64,000 nt of DNA from Sphingobium sp. SCG-1 (GTDB lineage: Bacteria; Pseudomonadota; Alphaproteobacteria; Sphingomonadales; Sphingomonadaceae). The notes beneath the pieces are model-generated. The model worked only from the letters and a program-made list of their open reading frames with translations, was not told the DNA's origin and ran no database searches. The stretch is taken from assembly GCF_002953135.1 (NCBI RefSeq), contig NZ_CP026372.1, forward strand, positions 2,901,501-2,965,500, written 5' to 3'. This document shows positions 25,852 to 34,499 of the stretch, piece after piece. The position numbers and the translations under genes were made by a program. Within the stretch, counting starts at the first letter, position 1. Every line of letters begins with the position of its first letter.

Positions 25852-27363
25852 TCAGCGATATTCATCGCGCAGGATGCGGCGGAGGATCTTGCCCGATGGA
25901 TTGCGCGGAAGCGTGTCGCGAAAGGCTATCGTCTTAGGCGCCTTATAGGCGGCGATCCGTTCGCGGGACCATGCAATAAGCGCGGCGGGATCGGGCTGCC
26001 GACCTTCTACAGGGACGACGATGGCCTTCACCGCTTCCCCCCATTTGGGATCAGGTATGCCGATGACGGCTACGTCTGCGACATCAGGATGGCTATACAA
26101 GGAATTCTCGACTTCGGCCGGATAGACGTTTTCGCCGCCGGTTATAATCATGTCCTTGATCCGGTCGGCGAGGTAAAGATAGCCGTCTTCATCCATATAG
26201 CCTGCGTCGCCGGTGCGCAGCCATCCCCCTTCGTCCAGAGTTTCCGCCGTGGCCTCGGGCCGACCGAAATACCCGATCATATTTGCAGACGAGCGCGTGA
26301 CGATCTCTCCGACCTGTCCGCGTGGACGTTCCTGTCCATCTTCGCCCCATATCTGGATTTCAACGCCGGGCAAGGGAACGCCGATGCTGCGCATACGTGC
26401 ATTGCCGTCCGGATGATGATCCTCGGGCGGCAGTCCGGCGATGGTGCCGGCGGTCTCCGTCATGCCGTACATCTGCGCGAAGCCGCAGCCGAAGACGGAG
26501 AGCGCCTGCCGCATCAAATCGAGCGGGATAGCCGAGCCGCCATAGCAGATATATCGCAGGAAGCCGAAATCAGCAGTCGCCGCATCGGGATGATCGCACA
26601 CGATCTTCATGGCAGTCGGCACCATCATGATCTTCGTAATGCGGTAGCGCACAAGAAGATCGAGCACCTGATGCGGATCGAATTCGCGGACGACGATGCC
26701 CTTACCGCCATGCTGGAGCGACCAGAGGCCCCAGCCCGATCCACTGATGTGGAAAATGGGCATCGCAATCAAGGCGACATCGTCGGCGGTCCATCGGTTC
26801 CATAGAGGAACTTGATCGAGCGGCGTGTCTTGCCGAAGCGCCAGCAGACTACGGTTGCTCAGCAACGCGCCTTTTGGATTGCCTGTAGTGCCCGAGGTAT
26901 AAAGTTGCAGCACGGCGTCGTCGTAGGCTGCGTCGCGCATCGGATCAGCTATCGACTGGCGGTCCCGCCACTGTGCGAAGTCCTGCGCGGTTAGGACAGT
27001 ATTGCGCCCGTTCGAGCTTGCATCGATTTCGAATTCCGGATCCACAAGGATCAACCCTGGCCGGCTATCCTCTAGTATGTAGGCGACTTCCGGAGCGGCA
27101 AGCCGCCAGTTGATCGGCACCAGCACCAATCCTGCCTTGGCCGCACCTATCCAATACTCGAAATAGCGATCACTATTTTTGCCAAGATACGCGATCCGAT
27201 CGCCGGGCTTCAACCCCGATGCGATCAGGCCGTTGGCGACCTGACTGGCATGACGGTCGAGTTGGCCGAAGCTGGTTTCCCGCCCCTCAAAAACCAGGGC
27301 TACGGCATCGGGCATATCCGCGGCATGGGCACGCACAAGGTCCGCGAGACGTTGCTTTGCCAT
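25852..27363 (-). CDS. Acyl-CoA synthetase / AMP-dependent ligase
   Basis: 503 residues of the ANL superfamily. The ATP motif is YTSGTTGNPKG, the A5-type motif is YGMTETAG, the hinge is GWLRTGDAGYMDEDGYLYLADR with IKDMIITGGENVYPAEVE, and the A10 lysine is about Lys492 in NPSGKILRR. It would activate a carboxylic acid to its CoA thioester, fitting the acyl-CoA dehydrogenases and thiolase nearby. Similarity is to long-chain or aryl acid ligases without a firm substrate call. It is the first gene of the reverse unit ending at 25007. Confidence 0.93.
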   Translation of the reverse strand: MAKQRLADLVRAHAADMPDAVALVFEGRETSFGQLDRHASQVANGLIASGLKPGDRIAYLGKNSDRYFEYWIGAAKAGLVLVPINWRLAAPEVAYILEDSRPGLILVDPEFEIDASSNGRNTVLTAQDFAQWRDRQSIADPMRDAAYDDAVLQLYTSGTTGNPKGALLSNRSLLALRQDTPLDQVPLWNRWTADDVALIAMPIFHISGSGWGLWSLQHGGKGIVVREFDPHQVLDLLVRYRITKIMMVPTAMKIVCDHPDAATADFGFLRYICYGGSAIPLDLMRQALSVFGCGFAQMYGMTETAGTIAGLPPEDHHPDGNARMRSIGVPLPGVEIQIWGEDGQERPRGQVGEIVTRSSANMIGYFGRPEATAETLDEGGWLRTGDAGYMDEDGYLYLADRIKDMIITGGENVYPAEVENSLYSHPDVADVAVIGIPDPKWGEAVKAIVVPVEGRQPDPAALIAWSRERIAAYKAPKTIAFRDTLPRNPSGKILRRILRDEYR

Positions 27364-27506
27364 AGCGTTCTGCCTCTCCCCGCATTCTGTTTAGCGCCGA
27401 AGAGCCTCTATGCCATGCTGAACTTCATGCGACACTGATGGAAACGTCAGTGAACCCGCGCAGCCTTTTCAGTAAGACAGATAGCATCATAGTTCAGGAG
27501 CAGGCG

Positions 27507-28268
27507 ATGGATTTGGAATTGAAGGGCCGTAAGGCGATTCTCGCCGGAGCCAATGCCAGCATCGGCCGCCGCGTCGCCAATATATTGGCTCAAGAAGGTT
27601 GCGACATCGCGCTGTGCGGCCGCACAGAGTCGAAGGTCGATGCTGTCACGCAGGAGCTAAGTGCGCTGGGGGTCAAAGCTATCGGTGAAGCCGTGGACGT
27701 GACGGATGCGGAGGCCTTTCCCGCATGGGTCGCAAGCGCGGCGGATCAATTGGGCGGATGCGACATCTTCATTTCATTCGTGTCCGTTAATCCGGGCGTT
27801 GACACAGCCGAAGCATGGACGACCGTGCTGAACGGCGACATATTGCCGCTGGTGCGCGGCATTCAGGCGGCCCTACCCGCGCTTGAACGATCCGATGCAG
27901 GTTCGATCGTCACGATTTCGTCGACCGGCGCAGTCGAAGAATTCATGGGACCACAGCCCTACAACGCGTTAAAAGCGGCGATCATGAATTACAGCGCCGC
28001 GCTCGCGCAAAAATATGCGCCCCAAGGCTTACGTGTGAACACGGTAACGCCCGGCCCGATCTACACCGATGATGGCCCGTGGGCCTACATCAAGAAGAAC
28101 ATGACCGAGTTTCATGACTCCATCCTACAGCAGATCCCTATGGGCCGCATGGGCAGTGGTGAGGAATTGGCGAAGGCCATCGCTTTCATCGCGTCGCCCG
28201 CATGCCGCTACATGACGGGCGCCAACGTGGTGATCGACGGCGGCATGACCAAGCGCGTTCAATTCTGA
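27507..28268 (+). CDS. SDR-family oxidoreductase with atypical cofactor motif
   Basis: 253 residues from the ATG at 27507, supported by AGGAG six bases upstream. The dinucleotide motif is AGANASIG instead of TGxxxGIG, the NNAG region is SFVSVN, and the catalytic Tyr and Lys are in PYNALK with Ser in ISSTG. The first motif still permits cofactor binding, but the set of changes places it in the 3-oxoacyl-reductase-like branch of SDRs. The tail GANVVIDGGMTKR is complete. It is followed after 14 bases by a ThuA-like gene. Confidence 0.87.
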   Translation: MDLELKGRKAILAGANASIGRRVANILAQEGCDIALCGRTESKVDAVTQELSALGVKAIGEAVDVTDAEAFPAWVASAADQLGGCDIFISFVSVNPGVDTAEAWTTVLNGDILPLVRGIQAALPALERSDAGSIVTISSTGAVEEFMGPQPYNALKAAIMNYSAALAQKYAPQGLRVNTVTPGPIYTDDGPWAYIKKNMTEFHDSILQQIPMGRMGSGEELAKAIAFIASPACRYMTGANVVIDGGMTKRVQF

Positions 28269-28282
28269 CGGGAGAACAGGCG

Positions 28283-29044
28283 ATGTCGGAAGCAGAGGCG
28301 GTGGACAAAGCTGGACGCATCGATTGCGTTCTGATCGCGGGCGGGCTGTATCATGACATCGACTTTGCGCGGTTGGAACTGCTGAAGCTGCTTGCCGAAG
28401 ATGAGCGTGTACGCACTCGCGTGTTTGAGGACTATAGCAACATCGACGCGATCAAGGCGGCAGACTTGCTTATCACCTACACCTGCGATGTCGTGCCTTC
28501 GCTGGAGGCGCAGGAAGCGTTGCGTGATTATGTGCAGAGTGGCGGGCGATGGTATGCGTTGCATGGCACGAATTCAGTGCTTCGTCTGTTCGAGAACGGC
28601 CTGTACGGCAGCCCACGCTGGGCACCGTTGTTCATGGACACGCTGGGCACACAGTTCATCGCACATCCGCCGATTGCGCCATACACCGTAACTGTCTTGG
28701 ATGCCGATCATCCATTAACACAAGGCATTGAACCATTCGAGACCACTGACGAACTCTACCTGATGGAGCGCCACGGCGAGTTGCATGTGCTGCTCGAAAC
28801 CGAATTTGCCGGCGAAGCGACGGGCTTCGACGAGCATGAATGGGCGCACGACAAGCATCCTGTCCTCTACATCAAGCCGCAGGGCAAAGGCGCCGTGCTT
28901 TACAACACTCTGGGTCACTGCCGGGGGCATTACGACATGCAGCCTGATCTTAATTATTGGCCCACCGTCGACCGTTGTGCCTGGGATCTTCCGGTATTCT
29001 ACGACCTGCTGCGGCGCGGTATAGCCTGGGCCAAGGATACCTGA
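28283..29044 (+). CDS. ThuA-like domain protein
   Basis: 253 residues from the ATG at 28283 (SD GGGAGAACAGG). The type-1 glutamine amidotransferase-like fold of the ThuA family is indicated by VLIAGGLYHDIDFARLELLKLL, LLITYTCDVVPSLEAQEALRDYVQSGGRWYALHGTN, DELYLMERHGE and VLYNTLGHCRGHYD. Family members are linked to sugar or glycoside use or oxidation, but many have no assigned role. It is co-transcribed with the SDR at 27507. The nearest downstream gene is on the other strand, four bases away. Confidence 0.82.
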   Translation: MSEAEAVDKAGRIDCVLIAGGLYHDIDFARLELLKLLAEDERVRTRVFEDYSNIDAIKAADLLITYTCDVVPSLEAQEALRDYVQSGGRWYALHGTNSVLRLFENGLYGSPRWAPLFMDTLGTQFIAHPPIAPYTVTVLDADHPLTQGIEPFETTDELYLMERHGELHVLLETEFAGEATGFDEHEWAHDKHPVLYIKPQGKGAVLYNTLGHCRGHYDMQPDLNYWPTVDRCAWDLPVFYDLLRRGIAWAKDT

Positions 29045-29047
29045 CCG

Positions 29048-29413
29048 TCAGCTAAGCGGCTTGACCGGCAAATGCTCCATGCCGGGTGCTTCATCAGGCA
29101 CTGCAACTTCGATCCAGCCCTCGTCATCCTCGCGCCAAGGGTAGAGCTTCAGCGGCTTGTAGCCTGCGCCGCCAAGACACTCGCCAGTGTCGAGCTTGAA
29201 CCGCGCGCCATGTAACGGGCACATGACCGCGCCGCGGCGCACCCGGCCATCCGGCGCAAGCTGGGACGCGGCATGTGTGCAGCGATTGATAAGCGCGTGG
29301 ATTGCGCCCTCTTCGCGGCAAAGAAGCACTGGCCAGCCATTCACCACGAAAGGCAGCATCGCCCGCTCCTCAATCTCATCGCCCTTGATTACGCGATGGA
29401 AAGTCTCTGTCAT
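29048..29413 (-). CDS. Rieske [2Fe-2S] ferredoxin-type protein
   Basis: 121 residues. Iron-sulfur ligands are Cys45, His47, Cys65 and His68 (CTHAAS and CPLHGARF). It lacks a membrane anchor and a catalytic iron domain, so it is either a Rieske ferredoxin that feeds electrons to the Rieske oxygenases of the window, or a NirD-like small subunit. The ATG at 29413 fits the family start; the frame is open a further 51 codons upstream without recognisable sequence. It is a single reverse gene whose upstream open frame runs to 29566, antisense to the start of the MDR gene. Confidence 0.85.
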   Translation of the reverse strand: MTETFHRVIKGDEIEERAMLPFVVNGWPVLLCREEGAIHALINRCTHAASQLAPDGRVRRGAVMCPLHGARFKLDTGECLGGAGYKPLKLYPWREDDEGWIEVAVPDEAPGMEHLPVKPLS

Positions 29414-29564
29414 CGTCTCCGCCTCGTTCTTCTGCCCCAAGCTTCTGCCTTGTGCCGATGTGGCTTGGCCGTCGGTTCGCAGCAATTGATGCTTTTCATA
29501 GCTGCGCCTGCCGAACTCTCCACGCACAGTCGGTTCAACATCTGACTGAGAGGATAGCTGCGTC

Positions 29565-30575
29565 ATGGCTGAAGGAAACCGATACTGGCGGCTGGACAGC
29601 TATCCGGACGGCCAGGATTTCGCCAGTGCAATTCACCTGTATGACGGGCCTCTGCCCGAAATAGACGAACGCGAATTGCTCGTGAAGAACCTGTGGTTTT
29701 CTCTCGATGCCGGCACGCGCATGTGGTTCACGTCCCGCACCGACAGCTATATGCCGCCGCTCCCGCTAGGTAGCCCGATCATGGGCTTCGTGCTTGGCCG
29801 CGTAGTCCAGTCGCGACATCCCGGCTTTGCCGAAGGAGCGGTGGTACGTGCCTATGGGCAGTGGGCAGACTATTCAAGGCTGGCGCCGGACGCGGGCAAT
29901 CTCTGGCAGGTTGCCCATATTGCCGACATGCGGCAACATTTCGCGATATTAGGGCCGAATGGATGGACCGCCTATGTTGGCCTCAACGAATACGGCAGGG
30001 TGAGACCCGGTGAGACAGTACTCGTGTCGGCAGCAGCAGGAGCGACTGGCCTGCTGGCAGCGCAGTTCGCACTGGCGACAGGATGCCGCGTTATTGGGAT
30101 TGCAGGCGGCGAAACGAAGTGCGCACGCCTTATCAAAGAATTTGGGCTTACCGCCAGCATCGATTACAAGCGCGGCGATGTGGACGGGCAATTGAAGCAG
30201 GCCGCGCCCGACGGGATCGACTGCTATTTCGATTGTGTAGGCGGTACACTGCTCGATATCGTGCTGCCACACATGGCCATGAATGGGCGCATAGCGATTT
30301 GCGGCCTGATCTCGACCTACGATCAAAAAGAACGTGTCGGACCAAAAAATTTCGACTTGATCCTGATGAAGCGGCTGACAGTGGCCGGGTTCTTCTCACC
30401 GGATTTTTATCATCGGGGCGAAGAGATCAATCGGCTGACAGGGCCGTGGCTGGAGAACGGGCGCGTTAAGATGGCGTTCGATGTGACGCAGGGCCTGGAG
30501 AACACGCTGGTCGCCTATGCCAAGATGTTCACAGGCGGCAATTTCGGCAAAACGATGGTGAAACTCACCGAATGA
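29565..30575 (+). CDS. MDR-superfamily NADP-dependent oxidoreductase (CurA/leukotriene B4 12-hydroxydehydrogenase type)
   Basis: 336 residues, zinc-free medium-chain reductase. N-terminal block DAGTRMWFTS, central TAYVGLNEYGRVRPGETVLVSAAAGATG with the glycine-rich nucleotide motif AAGATG, and GCRVIGIAGGETKC typical of NADPH-binding members. CYFDCVGG and the C-terminal half match the family that reduces alpha,beta-unsaturated ketones, as in curcumin reductase. Paralogues are at 44042 and 54920. It starts back-to-back with the Rieske ferredoxin gene. Confidence 0.9.
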   Translation: MAEGNRYWRLDSYPDGQDFASAIHLYDGPLPEIDERELLVKNLWFSLDAGTRMWFTSRTDSYMPPLPLGSPIMGFVLGRVVQSRHPGFAEGAVVRAYGQWADYSRLAPDAGNLWQVAHIADMRQHFAILGPNGWTAYVGLNEYGRVRPGETVLVSAAAGATGLLAAQFALATGCRVIGIAGGETKCARLIKEFGLTASIDYKRGDVDGQLKQAAPDGIDCYFDCVGGTLLDIVLPHMAMNGRIAICGLISTYDQKERVGPKNFDLILMKRLTVAGFFSPDFYHRGEEINRLTGPWLENGRVKMAFDVTQGLENTLVAYAKMFTGGNFGKTMVKLTE

Positions 30576-30588
30576 AGCACCAGCCTTA

Positions 30589-31689
30589 TCAATGCCGCGT
30601 CAAAGCAACGTAGCGCTGCAATTCCCAGTCACTGTCGCCAAGCAGAGATGAGAGCAGCAACACGCGCTTGAACGCCTGCCCGATCATCAGTTCCTCTGTA
30701 GTGCCGATGCCACCGTGGAGTTGCACCGCATCCTCCGCCAACAGCAGCGCGTGCTGCGAGATATAGGCTTTAGCACCGCTGACACTAGCGCCGCGATCCT
30801 GGCGATTGCCGTGTTGCGCGGCGGCTCGGTACACCTGTCCTCTGCTGAGTTCGAGGCGGCTATAGTGATCGGCCATGCGGTGCTGCACTGCCTGAAACGA
30901 TCCGATGGCCTGACCAAACTGATTGCGGGTCTTCAGGTAATCGAGCGTCGAATCGAATATCATGCTCATCAGCCCCATCAGTTCGCCGCAAATGCCGAGC
31001 CTGGCTTCATCGAGCGCAGCCTCCAACGCCGCTTGCCCGTCGGGCAACCGCTCTGCCGGGGCTCGGCTGAGATCGAGATCACTGGCAACGGAGCCGTCAA
31101 CGACGCGATAGTCGCGACGTCGCACGCCCGGCGCATCCGCCGCGATCTTGAATATGCCGATAGCACCGGTGGTTTCGCGTGCCACTACCAGGAAGTCGTC
31201 CGCAAACGGACCGCCCAGCACCATTTGCTTCGTTCCGGACACGACCGTTCCAGCGCTGTCTTCTGTCGCCATAGTCGCCACTTTTTCAAGGCCGTAGCGG
31301 GCATCGCGTTCAGAATAGGCCAGAGCAGCGAAGGTCTTGCCTGCGGTAATCGCGGGTAGCAACTCGGCTTGCTGTTCCGGGCTGCCAGCACGTTCGATCA
31401 GGCCGCCCGCCATGACGATAACTGGAAGGATCGGCTCGACCGCCACCGAGCGGCCAAGCGCTTCCATCACCGTGATGAGCTCCACTGCCCCACCCCCAAA
31501 CCCACCCAGTTCCTGCGCGAAGGGGAAGGCCAGCAGCCCTGTCTCGGCGATCGTCGCCCAACCTTCGGCGCTAAAGCCGCGCGGATCACGCAAATAACCT
31601 AGCCGCTTTACAGGGTCATACCGATCAGCAGCGAACCGCAGTACGAGATCGCGTAACATGACCTGTTCTTCATTGAGATCGAAATTCAA
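30589..31689 (-). CDS. Acyl-CoA dehydrogenase family protein (atypical subunit)
   Basis: About 366 residues from TTG 31689 (MNFDLNEEQVMLRD, SD CAGGA); GTG 31713 would add eight residues. Family blocks are present: LLAFPFAQELGGFGGG, FAALAYSERDARYG and FGQAIGSFQAVQHRMAD. The C-terminal region has QLHGGIGTTEELMIGQAFKRVL instead of the xYEGTxQIQR motif that carries the catalytic Glu in many members. This is typical of one partner in two-gene acyl-CoA dehydrogenases. Its likely partner is the gene at 34500. It is a single reverse gene converging on the MDR gene. Confidence 0.88.
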   Translation of the reverse strand: MNFDLNEEQVMLRDLVLRFAADRYDPVKRLGYLRDPRGFSAEGWATIAETGLLAFPFAQELGGFGGGAVELITVMEALGRSVAVEPILPVIVMAGGLIERAGSPEQQAELLPAITAGKTFAALAYSERDARYGLEKVATMATEDSAGTVVSGTKQMVLGGPFADDFLVVARETTGAIGIFKIAADAPGVRRRDYRVVDGSVASDLDLSRAPAERLPDGQAALEAALDEARLGICGELMGLMSMIFDSTLDYLKTRNQFGQAIGSFQAVQHRMADHYSRLELSRGQVYRAAAQHGNRQDRGASVSGAKAYISQHALLLAEDAVQLHGGIGTTEELMIGQAFKRVLLLSSLLGDSDWELQRYVALTRH

Positions 31690-31878
31690 GGCGTCATTCC
31701 TGTTACTGCCCACTTAAACGTCGGAGCCGCAAAATACTGCGGGCGGTCCGATGCCGCCGCCAACGCGTACTAAGCACTCTCCACGTTCGGACTTCGCCTG
31801 CATTTTTCGATAGTTTCAAAGAACGGCGCGGCGCTAACCTATGTGTAGTCATAGGTTTCATGAGCCTTGCTGCACGTC

Positions 31879-32784
31879 ATGCGCAGGTATACCATCTCGA
31901 CCATGGAGAGATCAGGTGACAGCTTTGCCACCTGCACAGTTGATGCCGAGCAGCCGAAAGATGGCGCGGGCATTGGGACGGGCAGGTATGTTCCAACCGC
32001 TATAGCCACGGCGGCTGACATTCGCCCCGCGGCCGAGGCTCTGCGGGATATCGCGCGAGAGCTTGGCAGCTTTCGCGTGGCAGCATGTGCCAACATCGCT
32101 TCCAAGCTATCGATGTGCGATGAGGCGGGCGAGGTTCTGGCCTCCACCGTTTTCGGATGGCCTGCATCGAAAGAGCAATGGTGGAGGAAGCCGTTGCTGG
32201 CGCTCAGTTCGCCATTACCCTTTGCGTGCCGGTACGAAAGCGAACCCTTCTGGATCAATGCGCTCGGCATCCATACGCGTGCGCCCAATCCCCTGCTGGA
32301 CCAGATCGACTTGTCTCACTTCAGCGATGAAGTGAATGCTTCTGCGGCAATCGTCGTGCCTGTCCACCTGCCTTTCGGCCAGATCGGCGCCGTCAGCTTT
32401 ACGCCGCTCGATGGCAATCGCGAGGATTTGTCACGCGAATTCGTCTTGTATTCGGACCAGCTTGAATATCACGCCCGACGGTTCATCAGCGGCTACTCCC
32501 GTGTAACTATGCAGCGCCCATGGATTCCGCGAAATTGCCGTTTGTCCAAGCGGGAAGTGGAATGCCTTCGCTGGGCTGCCGTCGGCAAAACCGACGTCGA
32601 GATTGCGATGATCCTTGAACGGAGTTGCGCTACGGTGCGCTTCCATATCCACAATGCGGCTACCAAACTGGAAGCCGTCAATCGCAGCCAGACGGTCTTC
32701 AAGGCAACGCAGTTGGGCTTCCTGGGCAACGTCGCAGCCATCTCGCCGCGATCGAGCAATCCGGAGAATCTTGCGCATAATTAA
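31879..32784 (+). CDS. LuxR-family transcriptional regulator (LuxR solo)
   Basis: 301 residues from the ATG at 31879 (TTG 31867 is possible). The C-terminal helix-turn-helix is a clear LuxR/FixJ type: LSKREVECLRWAAVGKTDVEIAMILERS then TVRFHIHNAATKLEAVNRSQTV. The N-terminal half is shaped like an autoinducer-binding domain with ASAAIVVPVHLPFGQIGAVSF, but the Trp/Tyr/Asp signature of acyl-homoserine-lactone receptors is not evident. No luxI-type synthase is present. It precedes the DUF35 to E2 gene set on the same strand and is a candidate regulator for it, though a terminator lies between. Confidence 0.86.
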   Translation: MRRYTISTMERSGDSFATCTVDAEQPKDGAGIGTGRYVPTAIATAADIRPAAEALRDIARELGSFRVAACANIASKLSMCDEAGEVLASTVFGWPASKEQWWRKPLLALSSPLPFACRYESEPFWINALGIHTRAPNPLLDQIDLSHFSDEVNASAAIVVPVHLPFGQIGAVSFTPLDGNREDLSREFVLYSDQLEYHARRFISGYSRVTMQRPWIPRNCRLSKREVECLRWAAVGKTDVEIAMILERSCATVRFHIHNAATKLEAVNRSQTVFKATQLGFLGNVAAISPRSSNPENLAHN

Positions 32785-32814
32785 CTGCGCCGTTCTTATC
32801 TCTGACAACGTAGT

Positions 32815-32846
32815 AGGCTCGGCGCGACACGCCGAGCCTTCTTTTT
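32815..32846 (+). terminator. Rho-independent terminator after the LuxR gene
   Basis: GGCTCGGCG (32816-32824) pairs with CGCCGAGCC (32830-32838) over a 5-base loop and is followed by TTCTTTTT (32839-32846). It separates the LuxR gene from the DUF35 gene. Confidence 0.85.
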
Positions 32847-32921
32847 GCTTGCCGTGGCTTGACCAACCTATTCTTTCTTACAGCGGAAATCCTGCGTCCT
32901 CCCGCTCATAGTCTTCGCCTG

Positions 32922-33359
32922 ATGACGAAGGAGCAGGCCATTTCGAGCCAAGTACCCATAGCCGAGGGATTATTCACCGGTGACCCCGATCCGCGCCTGA
33001 TCGGCGGGCGGGATATGGTCAGCGGACGAATTGTCTTCCCCTGCCCCAGCGACGACACGCGCTTCGAACCTGTCGAACTGCCGCGCGCCGGCACGTTATG
33101 GTCCTGGACGATCCAGCGGTTTCGCCCAAAGTCTCCCCCGTACATCGGCCCGGAGGCGTTCGAACCCTTTGCGATCGGCTATGTGGAATTGCCCGATGCC
33201 GTCATTGTCGAGGGACCGCTAACAGGCGTCGCATTCGACGCGATCCGGATCGGCATGGAGATGCGGACCGTGCTCCAGCCGCTAGCGACGGACGTTAATG
33301 GCCGTACGATAGTGACTTATGCCTTTGCTCCGGTAAACAGGGGCGCGGCGCATGAGTGA
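32922..33359 (+). CDS. DUF35 OB-fold protein with degenerate zinc ribbon
   Basis: 145 residues from the ATG at 32922. The OB-fold segment RAGTLWSWTIQRFRPKSPPY, then AIGYVELPDAVIVEGPLTG, is characteristic of DUF35/acyl-CoA-binding OB proteins. The N-terminal zinc ribbon normally carries four Cys; here only one remains (GRIVFPCPSDD), so zinc is probably not bound. The gene overlaps the start of a thiolase-like gene by eight bases. DUF35 proteins form complexes with thiolase-fold partners, including the steroid side-chain aldolase Ltp2, which is the favoured model here. Confidence 0.85.
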   Translation: MTKEQAISSQVPIAEGLFTGDPDPRLIGGRDMVSGRIVFPCPSDDTRFEPVELPRAGTLWSWTIQRFRPKSPPYIGPEAFEPFAIGYVELPDAVIVEGPLTGVAFDAIRIGMEMRTVLQPLATDVNGRTIVTYAFAPVNRGAAHE

Positions 33360-34497
33360 CGTGTATATCGTCGGCATCGGCATTCATCCTTTTGGTCGCA
33401 CAGACGCGCGCTCCGGTTTGCAACAAGGCGCATATGCCGCCCGGGCGGCGCTAACGGATGCCGGGCTGGAATGGTCGGACATGCAATTCGGCTTTGGCGG
33501 TTCCGACGCTTCAGGCAACGCAGACACCATCGTCAACGAAATGGGGCTGACGGGCCTCCCCTTCATCAATGTCAAAAATGGCTGCGCGACCGGTGGATCG
33601 GCATTGATTGGCGCATGGCAGGCAATTGCGTCGGGTCAGAATGATGTCGGCATTGCGTTAGGGTTCGACAAGCATCCCCGCGGCGCCTTCAATGCCATGC
33701 CGGCAGAATACAGCCTGCCCGACTGGTATGGCGAGATGGGGATGATGGTGACGACGCAGTTCTTCGCCATGAAATTGCAGCGGTACATGGCGGCACATGG
33801 CATTACGTCGCAAGCGCTAGGGCGTGTGGCGGAGAAAGCATTCGATAATGCCGTTCATGCCCCGCACGCATGGCGCCGAAGTGCAGTCGATCTGGATATT
33901 ATCCTTAATAGCCAGATGATTAGCGATCCGCTCACCAAATATATGTTCTGTTCGCCAGCCGAAGGCGGGGTCGCGCTGATCCTCGCCAGCGAGAAAAAAG
34001 CACGGGAACTCGGCCGCGATAAGGTGCGGATAAAGGCTGCCGTCATACGGACACGGCCACCCGGATCGTTCGAGGTCTTCGCACCCAGCATCGATGTCGT
34101 GCGCGGCAGCGCTCCGACACTTCTCGCATCTGCGGCAGCGTATGAGATGGCTGGCATCGGACCGGAAGATATCGACGTCGCCCAGCTTCAAGACACTGAG
34201 TCCGGTGCGGAAATCATGCACATGGCGGAAAACGGCTTTTGTACGGATGGCGAGCAGGAAGAGTGGCTGGCCGAAGGATGGTCGCGCATCGATGGGAAAT
34301 TGCCCGTCAACACCGACGGCGGATGCCTTGCCTGCGGTGAACCTATTGGCGCTTCGGGATTGCGGCAGGTCTATGAAAACGCAACCCAGTTGCTTGGCCG
34401 GGGTGCCGGGAGGCAAGTGCCCGGCGAACCGAAGACCGCCTACTCCCATGTGTACGGTGCGCCCGGTATTTCCGGCGTCACCATCTTGGAACGTTAG
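33352..34497 (+). CDS. Thiolase-fold protein (Ltp2-like lipid-transfer / aldolase type)
   Basis: 381 residues. The N-half has NGCATGGSALIGAWQAI, where the nucleophilic Cys of thiolases lies; the C-half has LACGEPIGASGLRQVYEN, where the GHP His of true thiolases is Glu. GEPIGASGLRQ is the pattern of thiolase-like proteins that pair with DUF35 partners. Such proteins include Ltp2, which performs retro-aldol cleavage of a beta-hydroxyacyl-CoA steroid side chain rather than thiolysis. With the overlapping DUF35 gene and the acyl-CoA dehydrogenase gene two bases downstream it makes a side-chain-shortening module. A general thiolase cannot be excluded. Confidence 0.9.
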   Translation: MSDVYIVGIGIHPFGRTDARSGLQQGAYAARAALTDAGLEWSDMQFGFGGSDASGNADTIVNEMGLTGLPFINVKNGCATGGSALIGAWQAIASGQNDVGIALGFDKHPRGAFNAMPAEYSLPDWYGEMGMMVTTQFFAMKLQRYMAAHGITSQALGRVAEKAFDNAVHAPHAWRRSAVDLDIILNSQMISDPLTKYMFCSPAEGGVALILASEKKARELGRDKVRIKAAVIRTRPPGSFEVFAPSIDVVRGSAPTLLASAAAYEMAGIGPEDIDVAQLQDTESGAEIMHMAENGFCTDGEQEEWLAEGWSRIDGKLPVNTDGGCLACGEPIGASGLRQVYENATQLLGRGAGRQVPGEPKTAYSHVYGAPGISGVTILER

Positions 34498-34499
34498 TC

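Noticed and set aside
33352..34497. Ordinary acetyl-CoA acetyltransferase
   Set aside because: The GHP histidine is replaced by Glu and the gene overlaps a DUF35 gene, which favours the lipid-transfer/aldolase type.
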